A stretch of DNA of 39,991 nucleotides, from IMG/VR virus record IMGVR_UViG_3300020401_000033, positions 1-39,991 of that record; one strand, written 5' to 3'. The notes below the pieces were generated by a model. That model was not told the DNA's origin. It did not search any database and saw only the letters and a program-made list of their open reading frames with translations. The stretch is from a virus. Below are positions 23,118-33,155 of the stretch, one piece after another; positions within the stretch are counted from its first letter, which is position 1, and the number at the start of each line of letters is the position of its first letter. The translations under genes were made by a program, and so were the position numbers.

Positions 23118-23528
23118 ATGAATTTTAATATAATCCAACTTGATGAGTCTCATTATGATGAGATTTTGGTTGATTGGTGGAAAGACTGGGGATGGGTTCC
23201 TCCATTAAAAGATTTTCTTCCAGACAACGGTAAAGGCGGTTTAATAATATATGATGAAGAAACTCCTGTATGTGCAGGATTTATATATATGACAAATTCA
23301 AAGGTTTCCTGGATAGATTGGATTATTTCCAATAAAGATTATAGTAAAAAGCCTAATAGACAACACGCCATATCTTTATTGATTCATACCCTTACTCAAA
23401 TGGCTAAAAATACAGGAAGCGTTTTTGCTTACGCACTGCTCAAACACAAAGGTCTAATATCGGTGTACGAGCAGGAGGGGTATATAGCAGGAGACCAGTA
23501 TACAAAAGAAATGATAAAAATATTATAG
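23118..23528 (+). CDS. GNAT-like N-acetyltransferase
   Basis: 136 aa. The pattern (WWKDWGWVPPLKDFLPDNGKGGLIIYDEETPVCAGFIYM, a strand IDWIISNKD, a helix ISLLIHTLTQMAKNTGS and closing VYEQEGYIAGDQYTKEMIK) is that of the small GNAT-like proteins found in marine phage structural regions. The acetyl-CoA pyrophosphate loop (Q/R-x2-G-x-G/A) is poorly kept; KKPNRQHAISLLI occupies its place. Activity is therefore uncertain and it may be an adapted fold. It lies between the cupredoxin-like tail protein and the ejected proteins, one base before the next gene. A virion-protein modification role is possible but unproven. Confidence 0.6.
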   Translation: MNFNIIQLDESHYDEILVDWWKDWGWVPPLKDFLPDNGKGGLIIYDEETPVCAGFIYMTNSKVSWIDWIISNKDYSKKPNRQHAISLLIHTLTQMAKNTGSVFAYALLKHKGLISVYEQEGYIAGDQYTKEMIKIL

Positions 23529-23529
23529 T

Positions 23530-24336
23530 ATGGCGGCACTTACAACAATTGCAACTGCAGCAGGACTTGCAACAACTGCTGTTAGCGCGGGAAAATCTTT
23601 TATTCAAGCTAATAAACAAAAAAAACTTCAGCAAAAAGCAGAACAAGAAGCTGATAAGGCTATGATGGCTGCTAGAAAAAAGTTTGATGTAAACTACGCT
23701 GAAGGACTTTCTCTACAAAAAGAGGTTTTTGAGCGTGCAAGAGAAAATATGCTACGAAGTGGGGAGCAGGCTATAACAGCCGCCCAAGAATCAGACCCTA
23801 GATTATTAGCTTCTGTTACAGGAAGGGTTCAAGAAGCTCAACAAAAAGGACAGCGCGAAATAGCCACTACACAAGCAGACCGACTACTAGAGTTACAAAA
23901 ATTAACAGCTGCAGGAGAAGAAAATAGACAAATGCGATTAGCTGGTTTAGATTTGGAGGAAGCTAAAGGTGCTCAATTGGCTGCCAGAGATGCTCAAGAA
24001 GCTCAGGCCACAGCTCTAGAACAAGGCTTTAAAAGTGCAGGCAGTTTTCTTAAGCAAGCAGGTGAGGCAGCTCCTTTATTTGCTAAAACAGGAGGAGCGA
24101 GGCAATTAGCTAGGGCTGAACGAATTGGGGCTAGAAGAGGGGTAAGTGCTGATGATATTCAACAAGCTTTAGGAACAGGGAACAGAACAATTAATGGTGT
24201 TGACGTTTCACAAGTTGGAAGTATGAATAGGCAAGAGTTTCAAGATTTTATGGGCCAGCAAGATAGAGCTTTTGGTAGACAAATGAGACAAGACTTGGGA
24301 TTGCGGTCAGAATTTAATCCTTTTAACATATTTTAA
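23530..24336 (+). CDS. Internal virion (ejected) protein, membrane-active type
   Basis: 268 aa. An Ala/Thr/Gly-rich N-terminal hydrophobic segment (TTIATAAGLATTAVSAG, ~4-20) is followed by long Ala/Gln/Glu-rich helices to ~190 and a polar tail ending NPFNIF. This is the layout of T7 gp14-like internal virion proteins, which leave the head first and insert in the outer membrane. It is the first of three tightly linked genes (23530, 24337, 26161), matching the gp14-15-16-type arrangement and the cargo proteins of crAss-like phages. Sequence similarity to T7 is not claimed; the assignment rests on composition and order. Confidence 0.65.
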   Translation: MAALTTIATAAGLATTAVSAGKSFIQANKQKKLQQKAEQEADKAMMAARKKFDVNYAEGLSLQKEVFERARENMLRSGEQAITAAQESDPRLLASVTGRVQEAQQKGQREIATTQADRLLELQKLTAAGEENRQMRLAGLDLEEAKGAQLAARDAQEAQATALEQGFKSAGSFLKQAGEAAPLFAKTGGARQLARAERIGARRGVSADDIQQALGTGNRTINGVDVSQVGSMNRQEFQDFMGQQDRAFGRQMRQDLGLRSEFNPFNIF

Positions 24337-26154
24337 ATGGCTACTTACTACAAATATGCTGAGCGCAATGCAGCAAGTCAAGTAGACTGGTCGGCAATTG
24401 GAGCTTCGATAAGCAAAACTCTTACAGATGAAGTTGACAGAAGAGAAAAAGCAAAACAAGAAATTACAGACGCTTCTAATAAATATGCAGAAACGTTATC
24501 CAATGCTCCTCTAGGAGAATCACAAGATTTTAACGATTACACTTTAGATTTTGCAAGTAATGCAGAGCAGTTTAGACTTATGCAAGACCGTCTATTAAGG
24601 AGTGGTCAATTAAAATTAAGAGATTATAATATAGGCAGACAAAACTTAACAGCTGGTAGCAATCAAATGTTTAATCTAGCAAAAGAATATCAGAGTGAAT
24701 ATGCCGCAAAAATGGAGCGTATGAGAAATGAGGAGTCTCAAGATTTAGAGTCTCATTTGATGGGTACAGTTGAGGGCTTTAGTAATTTTACACAAACAGG
24801 GGCTTATATAGACCCCAATACAGGCAAAGTTTCGGTAGGTAAAAAAATACAAAAAACAATGCCTGACGGGACAATAGTTTATCAAATGAGTGATAACCCT
24901 AATGATTTTGCCTCTATAAATAGTTTAAGAAACAGACTAAAAAACCAGTACGACAGGTTTGACGTAGATGCAGCTCTTAAAAAGGATGTAGATAATTTAG
25001 GCACTAGAATAGAGGTAATGATGAAAGGAGGAGTAAAAACTCTTGAAGACGCTAAACAAGATGTAAACTACGAAAAAACTAGAGACACTTTTATTGATTC
25101 ATATCTTACTAACCCTGATAATATTACATCTATTCTAACAAATTATTTAGGCGCTGTTATAGACGAAAATGGAATGCCTGGAGAATCCTTTACATTTACT
25201 GACGATAAAACTGAAGCAGAATCAAGCGACCGATTTATTCTTTTAAAAACCAATGAGAATACAGGCAGAATAGAAGGAGATTTTTCTACCAAGAATGGTG
25301 AAAAACAATTAGAGATGGTTAAAAAAGCTCTACGCACACAGTTTGATTCTATGATTGATGTCAAAGAAACCGCCATGCCTATTGATAAACCTAGGCAACT
25401 AAGTTATACAGAAAGACGTAGAGGTAGTCAGGTTAAATCAGTAATAGATAATATTAGTAAACTGTGGTATGGAAACGAAAAAGAAATTGAAGCGGCTAGT
25501 AGAAGTTTAACTTCTTTAGTTCCAGCTATAGTTGGTATTGATGTTCAAGACAACGAGGTTATCATAGAGAAAATTGACAAAGACGGAACTGTAACTCAAA
25601 AAGGTAAAGGTGCAAGATACAAAACCTCTTATCCTAGGGAAACTTTTGATTTGTTTATAGAGTCTATTTCTGCTGAACTGGGAGGAGAAGTAAACTCTGC
25701 TGAAGCTATTAAAATAGCCAGAAGCAGCTTGCCAAAAGGAAGAGAAGAAAAAGGAGATACAGGCGCATTTGATATACCTAAACAGAAAAGTCTAGCACAA
25801 AATTTTAGTGACTATATAACTCAATATTTTACCGTAACAAGCCCACTAGAAGAAGATGAAACTGAAGCTGAATCTCAAGTTCGAGCTTTTCTTTTACCGT
25901 TTGGAGATTTTAAAGTTGAACAGACTTCTCCTGGTCGCGATAGGCTAGAGATTAGTTTAGGTGAGGGTAGTCGCAAAATACAAACTACAATAGACTTATC
26001 AAGAAATGATAGGGTAGGTCAGTTAAAGTCCTTTTTAGTAAACAATTTAGCTTTTTTCCAAGAAGCTGCAAGATTGCAAGAAAATGAGATGATAGAAAAA
26101 TTAGCCGCCTCGCCTGAGCAGCAAACATCTAAAGTTAATTACGCTGAAAAATAG
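24337..26154 (+). CDS. Internal virion / cargo protein, 605 aa
   Basis: It starts on the base after the previous stop. The N-terminus (MATYYKYAERNAASQVDWSA) leads into long helices (LTDEVDRREKAKQEITDASNKYAETL; YDRFDVDAALKKDVDNLGTRIEVMM), with mixed alpha/beta content later (EVIIEKIDKDGTVTQK). There are no membrane segments and no catalytic motif I recognise. Charged, mostly helical proteins of this size between a gp14-like and a giant gp16-like protein usually travel in the head and form the trans-periplasmic DNA conduit. That role is inferred from context. The gene appears intact. Confidence 0.6.
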   Translation: MATYYKYAERNAASQVDWSAIGASISKTLTDEVDRREKAKQEITDASNKYAETLSNAPLGESQDFNDYTLDFASNAEQFRLMQDRLLRSGQLKLRDYNIGRQNLTAGSNQMFNLAKEYQSEYAAKMERMRNEESQDLESHLMGTVEGFSNFTQTGAYIDPNTGKVSVGKKIQKTMPDGTIVYQMSDNPNDFASINSLRNRLKNQYDRFDVDAALKKDVDNLGTRIEVMMKGGVKTLEDAKQDVNYEKTRDTFIDSYLTNPDNITSILTNYLGAVIDENGMPGESFTFTDDKTEAESSDRFILLKTNENTGRIEGDFSTKNGEKQLEMVKKALRTQFDSMIDVKETAMPIDKPRQLSYTERRRGSQVKSVIDNISKLWYGNEKEIEAASRSLTSLVPAIVGIDVQDNEVIIEKIDKDGTVTQKGKGARYKTSYPRETFDLFIESISAELGGEVNSAEAIKIARSSLPKGREEKGDTGAFDIPKQKSLAQNFSDYITQYFTVTSPLEEDETEAESQVRAFLLPFGDFKVEQTSPGRDRLEISLGEGSRKIQTTIDLSRNDRVGQLKSFLVNNLAFFQEAARLQENEMIEKLAASPEQQTSKVNYAEK

Positions 26155-26160
26155 ATATCT

Positions 26161-29100
26161 ATGGATGAAGAAGTATTAAATGATTTGTTTGAAAGAGCAG
26201 TCTCACAAGGGTATACTAAATCCATAGAAGATTTTGCAACTTTGATAGCGACAGACCAAGAGGTACTCGAAGATAGTTATAGCTATGCTGTTGACAATGG
26301 ATATCCAAAAAGTATTTATGATTTTTCAACGCTTGTAGGGGTAAAAAAAAAAGAAGATACGGAATTACCATTGGAAAGTGGTTTATTGGAGCCTACTACA
26401 CTCCCTACGCTTCCTGAAAGCATTAATGTTGAGCAGATGCCTCAAACTGCATCTGTTACAAGTGAAGATTTAACGGTTGAATCGGGTTATGTAAGTCCCG
26501 ACTTAAAGATGGACATCTTAGATTTAGCCATCCAATTACCTACCTTTAATTATAAAGAATTAAACCCAGAGGGTCAAAAGTATATAGACGATATTGCTTC
26601 TACTTATAACCTAACCAAAGACCAGGTTTTAGCTCAAGCACTAACAAAAAAAGTTGCTGTAAATAGGTCTGGTGTAACCGACTTATGGGCTAATTCTTTA
26701 AAAATGGATGAGGCTCGCATAATGGAGGGTATAGCAAGTATTCCCTCGGTAATCTATGAGGCAGCGGCCTTGGTGTCCGACCCAATTAATAGAGCTTTAG
26801 GCTTACCTGAAACCGACCTTAAAGCTTTTGAAGAGGCTTTAGGGGTAGATACAGTGTTAGAATCTCTTATTAAAGAACAGGAATTTAGAGGAAAACAAGC
26901 GGAGCTTTTTAAACAAGGTAAAGGAATAGAAGGAGGTGTGTTTGATAATTTTGCAGAGGGTAATTTTGAGGATGGATTTACTTTATTAGGAGAAGGAATA
27001 GCAGGAAGCGCTGCAACAAGCATAGGTATAATGCTTGCTTCGGCATCAGGAGTTGGTCTTATTCCTTTGGCTGGAGGAGCAACCACAGTTTTGACTGGCC
27101 CAGAGCTAAGAGCGCAGAAAGAAAAGTTTCCCGAACAAAGCGATGCTGTAAATATGCTTAAAGCTGTAGGAATGGCGGGAGCTGAAATGTTTTTTACCAC
27201 AATTAGCCAGGGAACATTAGGGAAAGTTTATAAAGATATTTTATTAAAAGAGGGAGTAAAGCAGGGCAGAAAAACTTTTAAAGAGGGATTAATTGCAATG
27301 TACGAGACCGCCTTAAAAAAATATGGAGCTGTTACATCCTCTTTAGGAGAGGGTATAGAGGAAGTTGCTACACAAATAACACAAAACTTAATAGATGGAA
27401 GGCCTGTGTTTGAGGGAGTCGCAGATGCATTTCTAATAGGGTTTGGTTCTGGTGGTGTTTATGGAGCTCCTATTAATGCTGCCAAAGGATTTCAAGCTGT
27501 AAACGAAGCTGTAGCAAAAACAAAGATTAACAAAAAAATAAAACCCACTGAATTTTCTGATATAGTTCAGGTTTTTGAATCAGCTGAAACCAATGAGCTT
27601 CAGTTTGATTTAGCTAAAACTAAACGAGCAGATGCTATTCTTGTTAATGAGCTTAAAAGAAGAGTTGACAGAGGGGAAATGACACAAAAAGAGGCGGATA
27701 GAATACAAAAAAACTTTTTTGACACCTCAATAATTCAAGTAAAATTAGATAAAACCAATCTTAATCAAGAGCAAAAAATACAAGCAACTAATTTATTAAA
27801 AGAAAAAGAAGCTCTCACTCAAACTATAGAAGAGGTTGGCGACCCTAGTTTAACTGTAGCGCAACAAACAAGAGTTGATGAGATTAATGAAGAGCTCGCA
27901 AGCCTAAGTACTATTACAGAAACAATTAAAACAGATAAAGATGCCATTCAAGAGCAAAGCACAGAGGAGGTGGATGTACAGGAACAAGCCAGAGATGGCG
28001 AAGATGTGGGAACAGGAGACATCGTCATTGACGAAACTACCCGAGAGACTACACCCCAAGAAGAAGAGGTCGGTGTTGAAGACACAGAGACTGAGGAGGA
28101 GGTTAGCGTAGAAGAGGTTGAAGACCTTGAATATGCGCTAGGAATACCAAAGAAAAAAGACCTAAAGGATAAGAAAGAGATTACCCAAGAACAAGCTTTA
28201 AAAAATTTAAGAGAAAAACAAAAAGCTCTTAGAGATTTAGAAGCACAAATAAACCCAGATGGGCCAGGAAGTCCAAGTACTATTGCTTTAAATGATGCGA
28301 GGAGGGATGTTGATGATGCTAAAGCAGAATTATCTAAATTAATAAAAACCCCAATAGCGGAACAAGTCACAGAAGAACAAGTTACAGAAGAAACCCCTGG
28401 AACAGTTGAAAGGTTCTTTGGCGAGACTATAGAGGAGACCACAGAAAAAGTATCAGATAACTTGGTAGTTAACAGAAAAGAAGCGCCAGCTGATAAAACT
28501 TCAGAGCAGCTTAAAAGGGAACAATCTGTCCTTCGTATAGCAACTACAGCGGCTAAAGCTATTTCTAAGCTTTTGCCTAATACAAGAATAGTTATACACG
28601 ACTCCACTACAGACTTTCAAAACTTTGTTAGTGACGCTCAAGCTGAATCAGAGTTTAATCCAAGTGAAAATGTAATCCATGTAGACTTGTCTAAGGCCAC
28701 AGAAATAACTGTACCACACGAAGTGTTTCATGCGGTGTTTCTAAACAAGGTTAAAACAGATAACAGAGCCACGCGACAAGCAGACTTGTTGGTTAAAAAA
28801 CTAAAAGGAAATGTCCCTAAAAAAGTACAGCAAGAGATAGATGCTTTTGTTGCTAAATATGAAGGAGCTCCCGAAGTTCAAAATGAAGAGCGGTTGGCTG
28901 AGCTCATGGGTATATTAGCAAGAGATTATACAAACTTAGAAGCGCCTGCACAAAACTTTATCAAAACATTCTTAAAAACCTTAGCCAGAGCATTTGGTTT
29001 AAGAGATATTGAAAGCAGTTTTAATTCTGAAAATGATGTAGTAAAACTACTTCAGACTTTAGCTAGAAAAGTAAAAACTGGTGAAGAAATAACAGATGTA

Positions 29101-32100
29101 GATGTAGAAATATTAGAAGAAGGAACAGAAGCAACAGCAACACCTAGACAAAGAAAAGCAACAGTAGAGCAGGTGGCTCAGCAATACAACATGGACAATC
29201 AAGGGTTTATTCCCAAAACAGCAAACCTTTCACAGCTACGCAGGGCGGTAGAGCCATTTGGTTTAGGAGCTCAAAGAGCGAGGGTTGACCAGTTTGGAAG
29301 AGGCGGAGGATTGTTTTTGACTCGTAATGGTAGAAAATTTAATCCTTTTGCTGCCACGCCACGAAGAAGGGTTGCTCCAATAGAAGCACAAGATTTAACT
29401 ATAGAAGGAATCATAAAGGCTGGTAGAGAACAGGGCTTTAGTGACCCAGCTATTCGTGCTGTTCTAAAAGGAAGAGGCTTTAAAGCAAGCGAAATAAATC
29501 CAGCTATGGAACTGGCTCTAGGAAAAAATGAAGTGTTACCAGCTGCTTTTCAAAATATAGAGCAAGGAGCTCAAGAAGGACTAAAGTTGTTTAGAAACCT
29601 CCAATCTAAACTTAAAGAATATACAACTCAAGCTGAAAGAACTAAAGCAGAAACCAGAGCAAAAGCTTTAGAACTCCTTCAAGAGACTGAAGTGTATCAA
29701 GCATTGCCTGAAATATCTCAAAATGAATTGGTCTTAGCTCTAGATAGCTCTATAGGTACAAGGGCAAATAGAGCTGTTCAACAAGAGATAAGTAAAATAA
29801 AGAAAGCAGTTAGAGGATATAAAAAAGGAATAGCTGATTTGAGAAAAGCTCAAATAGAACTTAAAAATTTTATTAGAAACATATTGCCAGTTTCTAAAAC
29901 ATATACTCAAGCCGACATAGCTAGAAATATCGCTATAATTTCAAACGTAAAATCTAAACAGGATTTGCCTGCAGCAGTAGAAAAAGTTTTAAAAAATGTA
30001 GAAACTAAAAGAGATAGGCTAAAAAAGTCTTTGATTAAAAGAATATTGACCTCGGCAAAAAAGAAAGCCAAAGCAAGAATAGGTATAACTAGAAAAGTAA
30101 AAGCAAAAGGATTAGATGTTAGAGGTCAGCAATTCTTTAAAAGTGCAGTAGAAATATTAGAAAACATTTTGCTAAACCAAGTGGAGCAAGTGCAAACTTC
30201 TATAGATGAACTTGCTAATAAAATAGATGCCACACAAACCACTGACCAGGTGATAGATAGTGTGTTTGAAAAAGATGCTAGAGGAGAAAAACTATCCACT
30301 CAAGAAACAAAATTAATAGATTACATATTAGCAAGAAATTTATTTTCTGAAATTAATACTATGTCTTTGGAAGATGTTCAGCAACTAGAAGAAACTTTAA
30401 ATCAAATAACAAAAGAATCTATTTCAAAATTAAAACAAGACAGACAATTAGTTGCAGAAGAAAACCGCAAAATAAAAGACGAAGTAAACGAAGCTATAGC
30501 TTCTAACTACGAAGTTCTTACAGAAACAGATAGTGAAGGTAATGTAGTTTTTAAAGAAAAAGAAGTTCTAGACGAAGAACAAAAAGAGGTATGGGATTCG
30601 TTTAGAAAATTCAAAATATGGGATGGTATTAAAAAAATGAGTAAGTATTATCAGTTTACAGGAGTTCCTGTTATATATGATTACTTTAGAAAAAAGCTTG
30701 CTCATTTAGGAAGCCTTACGAAAATATTAGATAAATATCAAGAGGGATTTTTTTACAAAAACATTTACGATAAATTAAATGTGATGAGTGAAAATGCTTT
30801 GAGAGGTATATACAATCAAAAAGACATACTGGACGACTTGGCGAACAGCATACCAGGAATAACTAACGGGTATAGAGAAATATCAGAAAAGCTTTTTAAA
30901 GGGCCAATTGTAATTGAAAGAACAGTAGACGGAAAGAAAAGAAAAAGAACTTTTTCCGCTAACGAACTGTTAAGAATTTATGCTTTAAGTTTAAATGAAG
31001 TTCAAAGAGAAAAGCTAAAAAGCGATGGCTTTGATGATAAAGTACTAAGTAGAATTGAAAAAGAACTAGGGCCAGAGCTCACCGCTTTTGCAGACAATGT
31101 AGTGGAATATTTAAGCACATCTTATTTTGAATCTGTAAATGATGTTTATTCAAGTTTAAATTTTACAAACCTAGGTTATGTAGAAAATTATTTTCCTACC
31201 AGGACAAAAACTAAACTTGATAGCACGCTTCTTGAAGACGGAAACTTTAATGCAATATTTGGAGCTGAAAACTCTCCCGCTTTAAAAGCACGAACTGATT
31301 TAAAAAGCAAAATTGTTATTGACGAAGGAGATACTTTTACTTCTGTTTTAGATAACCACATTGAATCTATGGAGAGATTTAAATCTTATGCTAAAGGAGT
31401 AAGACAAATGAATGCTATATTTAATGCTGAAGGAGTTCAATCTCTTCTATACGTTACAGGTCTTAGAGACTTAATAAAGCAGTCTATTAATTTTGAGGTA
31501 AATCCTGATTATGGATATTCTAATATGCCTAATACAATTATTAGTAAATTAAATACAAAGTTTACATCTTTTGCTTTAGCCTTTAGAGTAATTCAAATAG
31601 CAAAACAAGCAACTTCTTTTATAAATGCTTTTGAAAAATATCAGTTTAGACCAGGTAAGTCCACCCCTGTTTTAGACACACTAGGGTTCTTAGCAGATTT
31701 ATCAGTAGTTATAGCCACGCTACCTAAACAAATTAAAAAAGCTTATAAATTATCTGCAACCTTTAGGGACAGAATAGAAAAAGGACTAGGCGGAGATGTG
31801 GTTGGGCTGGAATCTGGAGCTAAATTAAAGGCGCTTCCTAAAGACTCTCCTTTAATAAGTAAAGCGAGGCAAGCCTTTAGAACTGCTGGAGCAGCCCCTA
31901 CTGTCTTAGGAGATGTTATTGGTGTAATGGGATACATGGTTAATTACAACAGAAATATTAAGAATGGAATGAGTGAAAAAGAAGCGTTAAAAGTTTTTAA
32001 CGATTATAATGCAACTCAACAAAGTCGGAGAAACACTGATAAAATTCCTCTGCAACGAAGTAAAAGCGAGTTGACCAGAGCTTTTACAATGTTTGGAAGC

Positions 32101-32679
32101 ACGCTTTTTTTGCAAATAAACAAGGTGGCTATAGCGCAAGCTGCAATTATGAGTAAAGCTAAAGCTGGAAAATTTAAACAAATAAAAGCAGAAGAATTAA
32201 GGGCATTTGCTTTAAACTTAGGAGTGGCTAATGCATTGTTTGTTTTAACAGCTAACATAGCAAGGTTAATAAATGGGGATGATGAAGACAAAGAAGAAGT
32301 TTTAAGGGAGGTTAACAAAGCTTTAGTAGGCGCAAATTTGATTTATCAAGTTCCACTTCTTGGGGCTGCGGCAGAAAGTATGGTAGCGCGATATGAAGGT
32401 AAAAGCGGAAGGTATGCCTCATCAGTTGTCAATCCTTATCTATCAATTTACAGAAAGGTAAATAGATATTACGAAACTATAGGTACTGAGGGAGCAGTAA
32501 TACCATTAATTGAATTAGGCTTAGGAGCTCAAATAGACCCCTTAGTTGGTTTGTATAATGCTTTTGAAGGTATGGGTACTTTTGAAGAAGATGATATGTA
32601 TGACATTTTAGGTATTAGTCCATCATATAGACCTAGAAAAAGACCTAAACCAAAGGCTCCACCTAAAGTAGAATTTTAA
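26161..32679 (+). CDS. Giant ejected virion protein with HExxH metallopeptidase-like domain (2172 aa)
   Basis: The N-terminus has two copies of an ~28-residue unit (GYTKSIEDFATLI and GYPKSIYDFSTLV). A Gly/Ala-rich hydrophobic region (~275-320) could enter a membrane. An acidic disordered stretch lies at ~600-660. Residues ~805-960 look like a zincin: NVIHVDLSKATEITVPHEVFHAVFL has HEVFH at 853-857, and NEERLAELMG supplies a possible third ligand (Glu910 or Glu914). Long basic helices follow. The C-terminal ~450 residues (QQSRRNTDKIPL, FTMFGSTLFLQINKVA, ANIARLING) resemble the large 'polyvalent protein' C-terminal domains of phages. It is the last + strand gene. It probably enters the host with the DNA; the peptidase may cut host proteins or peptidoglycan, or act on virion proteins. 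The target is unknown. Confidence 0.72.
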   Translation: MDEEVLNDLFERAVSQGYTKSIEDFATLIATDQEVLEDSYSYAVDNGYPKSIYDFSTLVGVKKKEDTELPLESGLLEPTTLPTLPESINVEQMPQTASVTSEDLTVESGYVSPDLKMDILDLAIQLPTFNYKELNPEGQKYIDDIASTYNLTKDQVLAQALTKKVAVNRSGVTDLWANSLKMDEARIMEGIASIPSVIYEAAALVSDPINRALGLPETDLKAFEEALGVDTVLESLIKEQEFRGKQAELFKQGKGIEGGVFDNFAEGNFEDGFTLLGEGIAGSAATSIGIMLASASGVGLIPLAGGATTVLTGPELRAQKEKFPEQSDAVNMLKAVGMAGAEMFFTTISQGTLGKVYKDILLKEGVKQGRKTFKEGLIAMYETALKKYGAVTSSLGEGIEEVATQITQNLIDGRPVFEGVADAFLIGFGSGGVYGAPINAAKGFQAVNEAVAKTKINKKIKPTEFSDIVQVFESAETNELQFDLAKTKRADAILVNELKRRVDRGEMTQKEADRIQKNFFDTSIIQVKLDKTNLNQEQKIQATNLLKEKEALTQTIEEVGDPSLTVAQQTRVDEINEELASLSTITETIKTDKDAIQEQSTEEVDVQEQARDGEDVGTGDIVIDETTRETTPQEEEVGVEDTETEEEVSVEEVEDLEYALGIPKKKDLKDKKEITQEQALKNLREKQKALRDLEAQINPDGPGSPSTIALNDARRDVDDAKAELSKLIKTPIAEQVTEEQVTEETPGTVERFFGETIEETTEKVSDNLVVNRKEAPADKTSEQLKREQSVLRIATTAAKAISKLLPNTRIVIHDSTTDFQNFVSDAQAESEFNPSENVIHVDLSKATEITVPHEVFHAVFLNKVKTDNRATRQADLLVKKLKGNVPKKVQQEIDAFVAKYEGAPEVQNEERLAELMGILARDYTNLEAPAQNFIKTFLKTLARAFGLRDIESSFNSENDVVKLLQTLARKVKTGEEITDVDVEILEEGTEATATPRQRKATVEQVAQQYNMDNQGFIPKTANLSQLRRAVEPFGLGAQRARVDQFGRGGGLFLTRNGRKFNPFAATPRRRVAPIEAQDLTIEGIIKAGREQGFSDPAIRAVLKGRGFKASEINPAMELALGKNEVLPAAFQNIEQGAQEGLKLFRNLQSKLKEYTTQAERTKAETRAKALELLQETEVYQALPEISQNELVLALDSSIGTRANRAVQQEISKIKKAVRGYKKGIADLRKAQIELKNFIRNILPVSKTYTQADIARNIAIISNVKSKQDLPAAVEKVLKNVETKRDRLKKSLIKRILTSAKKKAKARIGITRKVKAKGLDVRGQQFFKSAVEILENILLNQVEQVQTSIDELANKIDATQTTDQVIDSVFEKDARGEKLSTQETKLIDYILARNLFSEINTMSLEDVQQLEETLNQITKESISKLKQDRQLVAEENRKIKDEVNEAIASNYEVLTETDSEGNVVFKEKEVLDEEQKEVWDSFRKFKIWDGIKKMSKYYQFTGVPVIYDYFRKKLAHLGSLTKILDKYQEGFFYKNIYDKLNVMSENALRGIYNQKDILDDLANSIPGITNGYREISEKLFKGPIVIERTVDGKKRKRTFSANELLRIYALSLNEVQREKLKSDGFDDKVLSRIEKELGPELTAFADNVVEYLSTSYFESVNDVYSSLNFTNLGYVENYFPTRTKTKLDSTLLEDGNFNAIFGAENSPALKARTDLKSKIVIDEGDTFTSVLDNHIESMERFKSYAKGVRQMNAIFNAEGVQSLLYVTGLRDLIKQSINFEVNPDYGYSNMPNTIISKLNTKFTSFALAFRVIQIAKQATSFINAFEKYQFRPGKSTPVLDTLGFLADLSVVIATLPKQIKKAYKLSATFRDRIEKGLGGDVVGLESGAKLKALPKDSPLISKARQAFRTAGAAPTVLGDVIGVMGYMVNYNRNIKNGMSEKEALKVFNDYNATQQSRRNTDKIPLQRSKSELTRAFTMFGSTLFLQINKVAIAQAAIMSKAKAGKFKQIKAEELRAFALNLGVANALFVLTANIARLINGDDEDKEEVLREVNKALVGANLIYQVPLLGAAAESMVARYEGKSGRYASSVVNPYLSIYRKVNRYYETIGTEGAVIPLIELGLGAQIDPLVGLYNAFEGMGTFEEDDMYDILGISPSYRPRKRPKPKAPPKVEF

Positions 32680-32732
32680 ATAACATATAAATAAGTATAC
32701 AGTTAAATAAAATCACTAAAGCAAACTCTTGT

Positions 32733-33119
32733 TTAGGCTCTAACATATTTAAAATTTCTTTTATTACTGAACGAAAGTGTAAGCTCTCCAGTTGTTTTAT
32801 CCCAAAAAGTTTCTCCTTTTAGTTCTTCTATAGAACTGTATATTATAGCATCAATGCACGCCCAAATTATTACACCTTTAATTCTTTTATCACGAAGCTT
32901 AATAATTTTTCTTGCTTCTACTGTAAGAGGGTAAGCGCTAGATAAAGGATTGTCTAAAACCTTTACTTCTACATATGATATAGCGTTATTGTTTTCATCT
33001 TTAATTCTAAAATCAACATCGTTATATCCAAGCTTTTGGTATTTATCTCCTCCTCGTGTATTAAGATATAAATCTATTGCCCATTTTTTTTTGGGCAATT
33101 GTTGGTCTACTTCAAACAT
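32733..33119 (-). CDS. Small PD-(D/E)XK nuclease-like protein
   Basis: 128 aa from ATG 33119; a longer version from TTG 33155 is possible but less likely. YNDVDFRI (Asp34/Asp36) followed by ISYVEVKVLDN (Glu51-x-Lys53) and a helix (EARKIIKLRDKRIKGVIIWACI) has the order of the PD-(D/E)XK core. It could be a DNA-processing nuclease, for example resolvase- or repair-like, used with the helicases upstream in the - strand operon. It is the last gene of that operon and converges with the giant virion gene 53 bases away. The active-site reading is by eye, so moderate confidence. Confidence 0.5.
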   Translation of the reverse strand: MFEVDQQLPKKKWAIDLYLNTRGGDKYQKLGYNDVDFRIKDENNNAISYVEVKVLDNPLSSAYPLTVEARKIIKLRDKRIKGVIIWACIDAIIYSSIEELKGETFWDKTTGELTLSFSNKRNFKYVRA

Positions 33120-33125
33120 TATTAA

Positions 33126-33155
33126 TATATTTACAGTATTGTTTTTTCCAGCCAA
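33126..33155 (-). promoter_or_regulatory. Possible - strand promoter for the terminal nuclease-like gene
   Basis: Read on the - strand, TTG (33155-33153), a 19-base spacer and TAAATATA (33133-33126) give the Bacteroidota -33/-7 spacing. The -7 box is imperfect, and it lies only 6 bases before ATG 33119. Confidence 0.25.

Noticed and set aside
27948-28607. 219-aa ORF on the - strand inside the giant virion gene
   Set aside because: Ser/Thr/Val-rich antisense shadow of the acidic stretch in the 2172-aa protein, with no motif.
32680-32732. Bidirectional terminator in the convergent gap
   Set aside because: Only a 4-bp AAAC/GTTT stem was found, with no T tract on either side.
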